Source: JBDHTQ01 sp039808765 (GTDB lineage: Bacteria; Pseudomonadota; Alphaproteobacteria; UBA2400). From it: 64,000 nucleotides of DNA. The stretch is from positions 62,001 to 126,000 of the forward strand of contig JBDHTQ010000006.1 in NCBI GenBank assembly GCA_039808765.1, given 5' to 3'. A program made the position numbers and the translations under genes. Below the pieces are notes generated by a model that saw only the letters and a program-made list of their open reading frames with translations, was not told the origin of the DNA and ran no database searches. This document shows, piece by piece, positions 8,276 to 17,174 of the stretch (position 1 is the stretch's first letter; each line of letters starts with the position of its first letter).

Positions 8276-8884
8276 ATGGTTTTATGTGTAAAAAGAACCA
8301 CCACCGTTTTAGCCGCAGCCGCGTTGGCATTTGGTCTTACAGCTTGTGTTACCCCGCCGGATGCTGGAAATGGGTATGATTCAGGTGGGCAAGGGACTTC
8401 CGCGAATGATTTATGTAGGAAAGCATTAGAGTCCTATCACAGTCGCTCGCAAGCTCTTGCCAGAACGATGCCGAGCCCATACTTACCACGTCAAAAAATT
8501 ACAGCAAGCTGTGCCCAAATTACTGCGGCAGGCGCTGAAGCGGGGAGGGATGCTCAAGTCGTTTTAAGGGCATGTCGTAGTGCGGACCAACGCACGAGAG
8601 AAATAGCTGCAAACGAAGTTAAATTTCGAACTGATGTATTAAGGTTTAATGTCGATGCCTGTGCCCCGCCACCTGAAACTGTAACGAGATGCTACCAAGA
8701 TGGTGGGACAGATGGCCTGTTTGACATAAACACCGGTGAACTTTTAGACACTCGCCCTTCGGTTACATGTCAAGCAGTAAAAAATGGGGAACATGAGCGC
8801 TGGAAAAATAACTTTACCCTTCCTGGCGCTATGAGCCCGCCCAAGTTTCGAACATATGGTAGTGGGGGGAGGGGTAATCGATAG
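8276..8884 (+). CDS. Hypothetical lipoprotein with six further cysteines
   Basis: 202 residues. The signal sequence ends in the lipobox LTAC with the lipidated Cys at residue 24. The mature part contains six more cysteines (two in the first half of the domain, then CRS, CAPP, CYQD, CQAV), suggesting three disulfides in the periplasm. No family recognised. AAGGA at 8262-8266 supports the ATG. It is followed by a second lipoprotein gene of similar size, also Cys-containing, after a terminator-like hairpin. The two do not align clearly. Confidence 0.75.
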   Translation: MVLCVKRTTTVLAAAALAFGLTACVTPPDAGNGYDSGGQGTSANDLCRKALESYHSRSQALARTMPSPYLPRQKITASCAQITAAGAEAGRDAQVVLRACRSADQRTREIAANEVKFRTDVLRFNVDACAPPPETVTRCYQDGGTDGLFDINTGELLDTRPSVTCQAVKNGEHERWKNNFTLPGAMSPPKFRTYGSGGRGNR

Positions 8885-8937
8885 CGCGTGCAGACGCGGC
8901 GATTTTGCCCTTGCCTTTTATGTAAAATGACCAAAGA

Positions 8938-8971
8938 TAAAAGAGGGTGAGTCACGACGACTCCCCTCTTT
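8938..8971 (+). terminator. Terminator-like hairpin between the lipoprotein genes
   Basis: taaaagagggtgagtc pairs with gactcccctcttta around the loop acgac; the long stem has a T-poor tail, so termination may be partial. Confidence 0.55.
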
Positions 8972-9011
8972 ATAACCTATGTCTACAACCCGCAATACGC
9001 AAGGATGCATG

Positions 9012-9725
9012 ATGATCCAGTTTAGTCACCGCCACTATCTTTCATTCATCTTACGATCCTCAATTATCGTTCTTGCAGGGTGTGCAGGGCCTGTGGGATA
9101 CCCTTACAATGGCCAACCACAAAGCAGCGGGGGTTTGATCACCCTTGAGCCAGCCCCCCAAGATCAAGGCAGCTTTGATACTAAAGACTCGCGCGATTGC
9201 AAAAAAGTTGGAGACGCAGCAACACGTCGTGATAACATTAATCCCAAGTTCAACCCTAAAAAACTAACCGCAGCTGAGCGTGATTACATCAGTGAAATTT
9301 ATAATAACTTCCCTGAAAAACTTTCAAAGAACTGCCGCAGCACTATTTATGCGGCTTCACTTGATATGCGTCGCTTTGAACAAAATGAGCGCAAATACTG
9401 CATTAATGCAGCTCATGATTATCAGGGCGGAACAGCGATTGCGATTGATATGCGACAAAGAACATGGCAGCGCATCGTCAGCCGAGCATGCAACAACGAC
9501 TTCACCACCTCAGACAATCTTTATCGCCCAGACCCCCGCTATCAGCAACGACAACCTGTCGATGTCTATCGTCCACGCGACAACGCGATGAGCGGATTGA
9601 CTTTAGAGGAATGGAATGCCGTACTAAACGAGTTTTCTTATCACGGCCAACCCACTAACGATGCCATGGTATACGACGAGGGCTATCAAGATGGTTACCA
9701 AGATGGTTCATATGGCTCTCCCTAA
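9012..9725 (+). CDS. Hypothetical lipoprotein
   Basis: 237 residues from ATG 9012, six bases after AAGGA (9001-9005); ATG 9009 or 8979 are alternatives. The lipobox is VLAGC, then a Gly/Pro/Gln-rich linker (GYPYNGQPQSSGG) and a soluble region with four cysteines (DCKK, NCRS, YCIN, ACNN). The C-terminus is acidic and Tyr/Gly-rich with a short repeat, GYQDGYQDGSYG. No known family. Its neighbour upstream is another Cys-rich lipoprotein, so a shared outer-membrane role is possible but unproven. Confidence 0.72.
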   Translation: MIQFSHRHYLSFILRSSIIVLAGCAGPVGYPYNGQPQSSGGLITLEPAPQDQGSFDTKDSRDCKKVGDAATRRDNINPKFNPKKLTAAERDYISEIYNNFPEKLSKNCRSTIYAASLDMRRFEQNERKYCINAAHDYQGGTAIAIDMRQRTWQRIVSRACNNDFTTSDNLYRPDPRYQQRQPVDVYRPRDNAMSGLTLEEWNAVLNEFSYHGQPTNDAMVYDEGYQDGYQDGSYGSP

Positions 9726-9751
9726 AATAAGGATGAGGGGTCCCTAAAATT

Positions 9752-10489
9752 TTGTTTGCCAGATTGCTTGGAAAAAAAACAACCTCTCAAACTCAAAATT
9801 TATTTACGACAGCAGGTGAATGCGTTCATGTGCGGCGCAATCACCGCACACGGGTGATTCGACTTTCTTTACACCCTCAGAGTTTACAACTAATGGTCAG
9901 CGCACCAAAGTGCGTCTCTCATCAAGAAATTTTAGGTTTTGTCCAATCGCAAGAGGCATGGATCGCAAAGCAACGCAGCAAGGCATGTGTTGCCGATCTC
10001 TTTGAACCAGATAAAAGCTTTCAGCTTTTTGGCCAAACCGTTTTGCTTCAGCACCAACGGTCACACCGTGGAAAAGCTCTTTTTCAGGATCAGAGACTGA
10101 TTATTGGCGGCGATGCATCTTTTTTTGCGCGGCGCGTAAAGGATTTTCTTTGTGAAGAAGGTCTTGAACGCTTTCGACAAGAAGCTGATGTGTTTGCGGG
10201 CCAGCTCGGTGTCACAATTAAATCCCTCACGCTGCGCGATACGATCAGTCGCTGGGGCAGCTGCTCTAGTGATGGCAAAATCAGCTTGTCTTGGCGCTTA
10301 TCCTTGATGCCGGTAGAAATTGCCTCGTATGTAGTCGCTCATGAAGTTACACACTGCAAAGTTCATGATCATAGCCCAAGCTTTTGGCAGGCGCTATCAA
10401 CCCTAGTGAGCAATAGCGCACAAGCACAAGCTTGGCTTAAATTTTATGGCCCACAGATCATGAAACAGGGTTATATTCCGCACAAATGA
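9752..10489 (+). CDS. DUF45/YgjP-type zinc metallopeptidase
   Basis: 245 residues. The C-terminal half shows the family pattern RWGSCSSDGKISLSWRL...PVEIASYVVAHEVTHCKVHDHSPSFW: HEVTH is the zinc site and the HS.FW motif supplies the third ligand region. YgjP-like proteins are cytoplasmic wzb-independent peptidase-like proteins of uncertain substrate, some linked to restriction-modification loci. The start is TTG 9752; the upstream ATG at 9733 is in another frame. It follows the lipoprotein gene by 26 bases. Confidence 0.85.
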   Translation: MFARLLGKKTTSQTQNLFTTAGECVHVRRNHRTRVIRLSLHPQSLQLMVSAPKCVSHQEILGFVQSQEAWIAKQRSKACVADLFEPDKSFQLFGQTVLLQHQRSHRGKALFQDQRLIIGGDASFFARRVKDFLCEEGLERFRQEADVFAGQLGVTIKSLTLRDTISRWGSCSSDGKISLSWRLSLMPVEIASYVVAHEVTHCKVHDHSPSFWQALSTLVSNSAQAQAWLKFYGPQIMKQGYIPHK

Positions 10490-10566
10490 CAACCTGCGGA
10501 ATGATTGGCAAACGCACACTCTTTTGCTAAAAGAGAGTCACAACACTTCATCGATAAGGATTATTC

Positions 10567-10842
10567 ATGTCGGATCAACCCTCAACCTCACTTCAGAACG
10601 CCATTGAGGGCGTTTATACCTGCCTTCATAACAACAACATTGATCTTGATCAGGCCATTGCGGCTCTGAAAAGAGTGATGACCGAGGGACAAATCAAAGA
10701 AGTTTCGTTCGAGCCGAAGCGACTGGCCCAAAACAACCGCTCTGGCCGAAAATTGATGCAGGCTTATTTCCGCAAACGCGGGGTAACAGTTTGTTTTAGC
10801 GAAAGCGAAAACACCATCGAAGCCAAAACCTCACAGGGATAA
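10567..10842 (+). CDS. Small hypothetical protein
   Basis: 91 residues, supported by AAGGA seven bases before the ATG. The composition is mixed helical, with a basic segment RLAQNNRSGRKLMQAYFRKR in the centre that could contact nucleic acid or a partner. No transmembrane segment and no family recognised. It is 19 bases upstream of a coiled-coil protein gene on the same strand, so the two are probably co-transcribed. Confidence 0.65.
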   Translation: MSDQPSTSLQNAIEGVYTCLHNNNIDLDQAIAALKRVMTEGQIKEVSFEPKRLAQNNRSGRKLMQAYFRKRGVTVCFSESENTIEAKTSQG

Positions 10843-10861
10843 TATCGGGGAGAGAGGACGC

Positions 10862-11308
10862 ATGGACGAACTCGCCACCCTTATTCGCCTTGCCAAGCTC
10901 AATCTAGATGAAAAACGCAAAGCACTGGCCGATATACTTTCTGACGTTGATCGTGTTCAACAAAGGATTGATACACTCAAGATTACCCTCGAAAAGGAAC
11001 AAAATCATCCTCCGGATGTTTTGGAGGGCGGCCTCACACGCGGCGCTTTTATTCAATCAAGCCTCAAAAAAATTGAAGCTCATGAAGTCCATAAACATGA
11101 GCTCATGCAAATTGTCGAAGCGCTGCAAGAAGAAATTCGCGTTGCCTTTGAAATCCTTAAACGTTACGAGATTGCCGCTGAACAACGGGATTTAACAGAA
11201 AGAAAAGAACGCCTAAGACGTGAAACGAAAATCATGGATGAGGTAGGCAGTCGATCAAAAAATGCTGATTTTATTGCGCCGCCGCACACAGAAGAAGTTG
11301 ATGAATAA
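10862..11308 (+). CDS. Coiled-coil protein, FliJ-like
   Basis: 148 residues, almost entirely charged alpha-helix with heptad character (LAKLNLDEKRKALADILSDV and later RYEIAAEQRDLTERKERL). Length and layout resemble FliJ, the flagellar export chaperone/ATPase stalk protein, but FliJ is poorly conserved and no flagellar genes lie nearby, so the resemblance may be only coiled-coil. The ATG is preceded by GGGGAGAGAG. It converges on hdaA, with only 3 bases between the stop codons. Confidence 0.6.
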   Translation: MDELATLIRLAKLNLDEKRKALADILSDVDRVQQRIDTLKITLEKEQNHPPDVLEGGLTRGAFIQSSLKKIEAHEVHKHELMQIVEALQEEIRVAFEILKRYEIAAEQRDLTERKERLRRETKIMDEVGSRSKNADFIAPPHTEEVDE

Positions 11309-11311
11309 TCA

Positions 11312-11974
11312 CTACTCATTCGGCAAAACCGAATTTTGCAAAACATCTCGGACCAAAGGTAACGTCACGGCACGATGAGACAAAAGTGCGGCTTCATCAA
11401 TCCGCTGCACCAAAGTTTGTACCCCAAAAAAAGACCGCTCAAGGCGAGGGCAAAGATAATCAAGCACGTCAGAACCGACAATCAATTGACGGTTAGCAAA
11501 GTACTTTGCTAAAAGAATATGTAAAAAGTCATCATCGGGAAAAGTAATGTCCACAGCGGGCAGGGCACGCATCCTTGATTGCAGATCAGGCAATTTTATA
11601 AACCACTGCATCGGGTTTTTTTGTGTTGTCAAAAGAATTGATCCCGCACACTGTTTAAGGTGATTGAGCAGATGAAAAATTTTTTCTTCCTCACTCTCAT
11701 CACCAAAAAACACGTCGACATTCTCAATAACAACATGCTTTGGGGCATTTTCCGGTGTGGGAATATCTTCAAGAAAAGCAGCCTGACTTATTTTTGCCCA
11801 TTGATGCGCAAGGTGCGTTTTTCCTGACCCGCGCTCACCACACAAAATCAGCCCGCCGTTTGACCACTGCGGCCAACGCTTAACCCATCCTAGCGCAAGC
11901 GCATTGTGTTGCCCTTCGATAAACTCTTCATCGTAAGAAATGCTGGTTTCAAAAGGGAGAGCTATTTGATTCAT
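11312..11974 (-). CDS. hdaA: HdaA, DnaA-homologous regulator of replication initiation
   Basis: 220 residues. It begins with QIALPF, the beta-clamp-binding motif of Hda proteins, followed by an AAA+ domain like DnaA domain III: Walker A GERGSGKTHL, Walker B-like HVVIENVDVF, sensor 1 ILLTTQKNP, and LQSRMRAL around the arginine finger. The DnaA DNA-binding domain IV is absent. With the loaded clamp it stimulates ATP hydrolysis by DnaA (RIDA), limiting re-initiation at the origin that lies at about 58 kb in this same window. A PerM-type gene lies immediately upstream in the same direction, as in many alphaproteobacteria. Confidence 0.9.
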   Translation of the reverse strand: MNQIALPFETSISYDEEFIEGQHNALALGWVKRWPQWSNGGLILCGERGSGKTHLAHQWAKISQAAFLEDIPTPENAPKHVVIENVDVFFGDESEEEKIFHLLNHLKQCAGSILLTTQKNPMQWFIKLPDLQSRMRALPAVDITFPDDDFLHILLAKYFANRQLIVGSDVLDYLCPRLERSFFGVQTLVQRIDEAALLSHRAVTLPLVRDVLQNSVLPNE

Positions 11975-11995
11975 CTCGTCACCCTTGAAAAATGA

Positions 11996-13117
11996 TTATC
12001 GCATCATTGTCCAATAAACATGGCGGATTTTTTTAGGCTTACGATGAAGGGCGTAATAGGTGCTGTGCAGATAACGATTAAGCAGAAAACGCACCAATAC
12101 TCCAAACACTGCAGCAACCGGAACAGCTAATAACAAGCCGATAAATCCAAAAAGGTATCCTCCCGCCATCAAGGCAAAGATGATCCAAAGTGGGTGTAAG
12201 CCCACGCTTTCACCAACCAGTGTGGGTGTTAAAAAGTTCCCCTCAACAAACTGGGCAAACACAAAGATTCCCATGACTATCGCCACATGGGTAAAGTCAC
12301 CAAATTGAAAGAGAGCCACCACAATAGCTGTCACAAAGCCAGTGGTAGACCCGACAAGCGGAATGAAGCTGATAACACCGGCCATAACACCAATAAAAAT
12401 CGCGAAATTCAGACCAACCAAAGATAATGCCGTGCCATAAAAGCACCCCAAAACAAAACAGACCGTAGCCTGACCACGCACAAACCCTGCAAGAGTCCGG
12501 TCAATTTTCTCTAGTTCGTGACGAATAACAGGCGCATGCGCCTGCGGCAGCCAACTATCAATTTTGGCAATGATGTTTTGCCATTCTTTCATTAGGTAAT
12601 ACGCTACAATAGGCATGATCAAGATTAAAGAGATCAAGTTGATAATTGTAGCACCGCTTTGCCATAAACTTTCGAGGATAGTTGATCCAACTGACAGAAT
12701 TTTGCCGGTATATTCACCACCCACCTGTTGCAGGTCCTGCGGTTTTGTCCCCGGAATTTGACGCATAAAGCTCTGAAGTTTTGGCTCTAAATACGTTTTT
12801 GATTCGTTGATATAGGTCGGTACTTGATGAATGAAATTTGCAACCTGCTCAATCAGTAACGGGCCGAGCGCAAATGCTAATAATATTAGAACAACCCCAA
12901 AAACGCCAAGCACTAACAATGCAGCTCCCCAACGGGGAATCCCCCAACGGGTAATTTTTTCACAAACTGGATTCAAAAAATAAGCAATAATCGCCCCAAA
13001 AACAAAGGGCATCAAAACCGGCCCCAGCAACCACACAAACAAAACAAAAAGGAAAAAAACGCTAATCCAGAAAGCGGCTTGGCGTGCGACTGTCGGTTTT
13101 TCAGGTTTGATATTCAT
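11996..13117 (-). CDS. AI-2E/PerM-family transporter
   Basis: 373 residues with about eight hydrophobic segments, the last group following the typical order of this family (GVISFIPLVGSTTGF, then FVEGNFLTPTLVGESVGLHP, then the LLAVPVAAVFGVLVRF end). The family exports diverse small molecules or ions, and the annotated AI-2 substrate applies to few members. The gene precedes hdaA with a 21-base gap, so they probably share a transcript. The region upstream (13118-13189) is short and AT-rich. Confidence 0.9.
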   Translation of the reverse strand: MNIKPEKPTVARQAAFWISVFFLFVLFVWLLGPVLMPFVFGAIIAYFLNPVCEKITRWGIPRWGAALLVLGVFGVVLILLAFALGPLLIEQVANFIHQVPTYINESKTYLEPKLQSFMRQIPGTKPQDLQQVGGEYTGKILSVGSTILESLWQSGATIINLISLILIMPIVAYYLMKEWQNIIAKIDSWLPQAHAPVIRHELEKIDRTLAGFVRGQATVCFVLGCFYGTALSLVGLNFAIFIGVMAGVISFIPLVGSTTGFVTAIVVALFQFGDFTHVAIVMGIFVFAQFVEGNFLTPTLVGESVGLHPLWIIFALMAGGYLFGFIGLLLAVPVAAVFGVLVRFLLNRYLHSTYYALHRKPKKIRHVYWTMMR

Positions 13118-13189
13118 GCATGCACGCTAGATCAATTTGAGCAGAAAAGGAACATTAACTTACTTTTTTTCGTTAAAAATCTGCCTTGT

Positions 13190-16100
13190 TTAAGGGCATT
13201 CCTGATTTTCACATTTCATTACCCATGCTTTTGATAGTTTTTCCATAAGGCTGTTTTGTTCCAAACGCTGGCGAAGCATGGAAAAGTCCACAAAATCCAA
13301 ATTTTGATCCTGATCACTACAGGAAAAAACAATTTTTTCTTCTCCTGTGTGTGGGTCCACATGTCTTTGCAAGCACTGTGCACAAATCTCTTTCATCATG
13401 CACTGCATGGGTGAATTGATCGATCCAATAGCAACATGGGCAGGATTAAGATACGATGCCAAAGCCCCGTTTGCCGCTCGCGCTTGCGCCACCGCACGCA
13501 TTAATCCATCTGAGCCAATGCACACGATACGATCAACTTCCCGTAGATTAATTGCACCCTGCGGCACTTCTTGTGCATAACGCAACAAGGCTTCAATCAT
13601 ATTTCCCTTAAAACTGATATCGTGCGGACGCACTGGGTTACATGGCAAGACACCCTCATCACAGCACCAGACAACTTGGTCACAGGCTGCTTCGATTTCT
13701 TCTACTTTGTAACGGTCACTCAATTTTTTGTATCCGGCAAAATAAAGAACACGACAGCCTTTTTCTCGACACGCCTTGCCAATCGAAAAAAGCACCGCGT
13801 TACCCAATCCCCCGCCAATCAACAAAACCGTCTCGTTATGTGGTATATGGGTGGGTGTACCCGTTGGCCCCATGAGAATGACTGGCTCATCCTTTTTCAA
13901 TTGCGCGCTAATGAAGCTCGACGCCCCAATGTTTAATACAATCAGAGAAAGCACATCTCCCTCTACCTTTGCACCGGTTAATGCGAGACCTTCCATCATA
14001 AAAACTGTTCCGTTACGTCGCACGGCGTGTTGCTCAAAATTTTGCAACCGGTAAAATTGTCCTGGTTGAAACTTTTGCGCGGCGCGTGGTGCTTTTATTT
14101 TTATTTCAACGATATTCGGCGCGAGGGTGATGACATCCACCACATGTGCAGAAAGTTCTGTTTTCATTTTGGTCAACAATTGAGCAGGAGCAGCATGCTG
14201 AGGTGCAGTTTTGGCCAAAATCTTCGTGACAAACGGATAGCCTCTCAAAGCACTGGCCATCGCTTTGACCACGTTGCCCGCAAAACTGGGATGCAAATCA
14301 CCAAAAAAACTTACCCGATGACCCTTCATCAATACATGCACGTGGTCTGGTTTACTGCTGGCTTGCGGCATGACGGGATGATCATTTTCATCAACTGCCT
14401 GAAAAAAACGTCCCTCGACCATAATTCCTTTATCTTCACGCGCAAGAACAACATTAGGCTGCGTTCCGGCTGCAACCAAAACCGTTCGTGCCAACAATTT
14501 TTTTCGCACATTATCTCTTGATTCAATCTCAAGCGCCGCAACATGACCCTCTGCATCCACCTCAATCGCCAAAGGCTGAGCGTGATCTTGAATTTTAATT
14601 CCCTCCTGTAGGGCCAATTCAATTTCTTCATGATTAAGCGTGTAAGCAGGAGACTCTTTTATGTCCCTTCGGTAAGCAATAGTCACGCCGCCCCAGTGAT
14701 TAAGCAAAGCAATACGCTCACGAACACTCTGTGCATTGCGTAGCGCTTGGGCATGTGTAATAAATTTTTGCGCTTTCTCTTTTTCTCGCTCAGTAAGAAC
14801 TGAATCAAAAGCCCCGCCAAGTTTCTCATAGCGCTGCAAAAATTTTTCCACCTGCACAGGATAATAAGCCAATGCCTCTGTTGCCGTATCGATAGCAGTC
14901 AACCCTCCCCCGATCACGACCACAGGCAGTTCGATTTCCAAATTTGCCAAATTGTCTTGCTTGGCAGCCCCTGTCAATTGTAGCGCCATTAAAAAATCCG
15001 AGGCCTGACGCACACCTTGTGCCAAACCATTTTTCATTTTTACCAACGTGGGCCGACCTGCCCCCATGCAAAGCGCAACATGATCAAATCCTGCCGCAAA
15101 AATATCGTCCAACGTCAGTGTTCCACCCATGCGCACGCCGCTGGCATACGCAAATTGCGCGCGTCGCTCTAACAACAATCGAATCAGCTTGAGGTTATTT
15201 TTATCCCAACGTACCGTGATACCATACTCGGCAACCCCACCGAAACCAGCCTGAGTACGCACATTTAAATCTTCTCGTATGTCTTCTATGTTTTTAATGG
15301 GTGTTTCTAAAAGCGCGTGCTCGAGAGGCTCGATTTTTAACCCGTCTATGGCCATCACATGATGACCATCGTTCATTAAATGATGCGCGAGTGTGAAGCC
15401 TGCCGGACCCAATCCTACCACCATCACGCTATATCCACTGTGAACCCGCGGGTAGGGATGGGCAAAGTTAAGCGGATTCCAGCGTGTAAGCAGGCTATAA
15501 ATCTCAAATCCCCATGGCAGAGACAAAACATCTTTGAGCGTGCGGGTTTCGGCTTTGGGAATATCTACCGGTTCTTGTTTTTGGTAAATACAGGCCTTCA
15601 TACAATCGTTGCAAATCCGATGACCCGTTGCAGCAACCATTGGGTTATTAATACAGATGGTCGCCAAAGCAGCGATAGAAAAACCCTTGCTTTTGAGTTC
15701 CTGAAATTCGGAAATTTTTTCTTCTAACGGGCAGCCATTGAGCGAAACGCCTGCGGGGTTGCGTTGAAAATGGCCCGTTGTGCGATCACGTAAACCTTTT
15801 GAGCAACTATCGCGGCCCTGATGCGCGCACCAGATGCAATAGTTTGTTTCAGCGAGCGCTTCTTCAAGTGATGGACCTTGATCTGTGAGCGAAAAACCAC
15901 GACGATCACGCAAAAACGCGCCGCACAATCGACCTGCTTCATCTTTTTCAAAGTGAACCAGTGCGTCATAATCGATTTTATGTGGCAAATGAAAAAGCAA
16001 TCCATTTGCATGTTGCGCTTGACCAGTCGGTGTAAAAAGAGCCCAGCATGCATAGCTTAAAGCCTCACTGAGTTCGGCACTATAGGTGTCTTCATCATCC

Positions 16101-16498
16101 AGCCAATGATTAACTTGCAGGGCATAATCCGTTTCATCCCACACCCGGAGAGGTGAATATAAATGAAGGTTATCATGTTCAACTTTTGCAGCGCGACGCT
16201 GAATAAACAAGCGTTTAACACGATAGAGTGGAGCGAGCGCGTGATGGCGGGCTTGCAGTGTGAGGACGTCATTTTCGATATGAAAAAGTTTAGCAATAAA
16301 ATCTTCAAGGTATGGACCAAGTGTTAGCAACAACTCTAATGCTTCTTTAGCGAAGACGGGGGGCTGTAGACGAATCTGTTTTAATTTCTTACCCACATCA
16401 TCCGGCAAAAACGCAAGAAATGCATCATCAATTTGAACAAGTCCGTCACGCCGATAAAGATCAGGAAAAGATAGATTATAAGCTAATTGTAAGGTCAT
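13190..16498 (-). CDS. Large iron-sulfur flavoprotein: GltD-like core fused to a PyrK/ferredoxin-reductase-like module
   Basis: 1102 residues. Residues 1-220 are a family-specific helical region. Two cysteine groups follow (C221, C224, C232, C256 and C296, C299, C303) like the N-terminal cluster-binding domain of GltD/DPD-type proteins. A first FAD dinucleotide fold has GLGPAG at about 362-367 and a second has VVVIGGGLTAIDTA near 520. From about 780 the protein is a ferredoxin-reductase/PyrK-like FAD and NAD domain (QFYRLQNF, LLIGGGLGNAVLF) ending with C1033-x5-C1039-x2-C1042-x17-C1060, a PyrK-like [2Fe-2S] set. It looks like a complete electron-bifurcating or transhydrogenase-like scaffold in one chain. 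Substrate unknown. Confidence 0.8.
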   Translation of the reverse strand: MTLQLAYNLSFPDLYRRDGLVQIDDAFLAFLPDDVGKKLKQIRLQPPVFAKEALELLLTLGPYLEDFIAKLFHIENDVLTLQARHHALAPLYRVKRLFIQRRAAKVEHDNLHLYSPLRVWDETDYALQVNHWLDDEDTYSAELSEALSYACWALFTPTGQAQHANGLLFHLPHKIDYDALVHFEKDEAGRLCGAFLRDRRGFSLTDQGPSLEEALAETNYCIWCAHQGRDSCSKGLRDRTTGHFQRNPAGVSLNGCPLEEKISEFQELKSKGFSIAALATICINNPMVAATGHRICNDCMKACIYQKQEPVDIPKAETRTLKDVLSLPWGFEIYSLLTRWNPLNFAHPYPRVHSGYSVMVVGLGPAGFTLAHHLMNDGHHVMAIDGLKIEPLEHALLETPIKNIEDIREDLNVRTQAGFGGVAEYGITVRWDKNNLKLIRLLLERRAQFAYASGVRMGGTLTLDDIFAAGFDHVALCMGAGRPTLVKMKNGLAQGVRQASDFLMALQLTGAAKQDNLANLEIELPVVVIGGGLTAIDTATEALAYYPVQVEKFLQRYEKLGGAFDSVLTEREKEKAQKFITHAQALRNAQSVRERIALLNHWGGVTIAYRRDIKESPAYTLNHEEIELALQEGIKIQDHAQPLAIEVDAEGHVAALEIESRDNVRKKLLARTVLVAAGTQPNVVLAREDKGIMVEGRFFQAVDENDHPVMPQASSKPDHVHVLMKGHRVSFFGDLHPSFAGNVVKAMASALRGYPFVTKILAKTAPQHAAPAQLLTKMKTELSAHVVDVITLAPNIVEIKIKAPRAAQKFQPGQFYRLQNFEQHAVRRNGTVFMMEGLALTGAKVEGDVLSLIVLNIGASSFISAQLKKDEPVILMGPTGTPTHIPHNETVLLIGGGLGNAVLFSIGKACREKGCRVLYFAGYKKLSDRYKVEEIEAACDQVVWCCDEGVLPCNPVRPHDISFKGNMIEALLRYAQEVPQGAINLREVDRIVCIGSDGLMRAVAQARAANGALASYLNPAHVAIGSINSPMQCMMKEICAQCLQRHVDPHTGEEKIVFSCSDQDQNLDFVDFSMLRQRLEQNSLMEKLSKAWVMKCENQECP

Positions 16499-16544
16499 GT
16501 TTGAGCTATAGCATTTTTTCTAGGGTAATCAATGTATGTCAATT

Positions 16545-17147
16545 TTATTTATGGTCAGCTTGTTTGCTGTTCACCCTTGGTGGGTGAAATCGTTCCGTTA
16601 CCTTGTTAAGGAAAAGGGAGTCCTTATTGTGAAGAATTAATCCCAAATTCTGAACAATAATCTCGAGAAGAGGATGAAGAATCTCGATTTCACTTTTAGC
16701 AAAATCATGCAGCACATAGTGGTGCACTAAATCTTTATGCCCCGGATGATCTATACCCAAACGTACACGTTTATAATTTTGCCCCATGCATGTATCAAGC
16801 GAGCGCAAACCATTATGGCCACCATGACCGCCACCGCATTTAATGCGAATTTTCCCCAGCGGTAGATCGAGTTCATCATGAAAAACGATAATTTTTTCGA
16901 TCGGAATTTTATAAAAACGAGCGACTTCTGCTACGCTTTGACCAGACAGATTCATATACGTTTGAGGTTTAAGCAAAAGAACGCGCTCATTATCAATCGT
17001 ACATTCTGTCAGCAACCCCTGAAACTTGCTTTTCCAAGGTGCAGCACGCGCTTGGTCGGCAAGCATATCTACAACCATAAAGCCAAAATTGTGGCGCTGA
17101 CGCGCATACTCGCTTCCGGGATTACCCAATCCTACGAGTAGCCACAT
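16545..17147 (-). CDS. pth: Peptidyl-tRNA hydrolase
   Basis: 200 residues, usual length. The sequence begins LLVGLGNPGSEYARQRHNFGF, containing the family Asn and the catalytic His, and continues with LLLKPQTYMNLSG, VFHDELDLPLG and GGGHGGHNGLRSL. It recycles peptidyl-tRNA released prematurely from ribosomes. It is 27 bases downstream of rplY on the same strand, the common rplY-pth pair. The 48-base gap to the flavoprotein gene suggests the transcript may continue. Confidence 0.97.
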   Translation of the reverse strand: MWLLVGLGNPGSEYARQRHNFGFMVVDMLADQARAAPWKSKFQGLLTECTIDNERVLLLKPQTYMNLSGQSVAEVARFYKIPIEKIIVFHDELDLPLGKIRIKCGGGHGGHNGLRSLDTCMGQNYKRVRLGIDHPGHKDLVHHYVLHDFAKSEIEILHPLLEIIVQNLGLILHNKDSLFLNKVTERFHPPRVNSKQADHK

Positions 17148-17174
17148 CAGCGCCTCAACCTTGCTTCACGTGGA

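Noticed and set aside
14027..14521. 164-codon plus-strand frame within the 1102-residue flavoprotein gene
   Set aside because: Antisense to a confidently assigned coding region and without recognisable domains.
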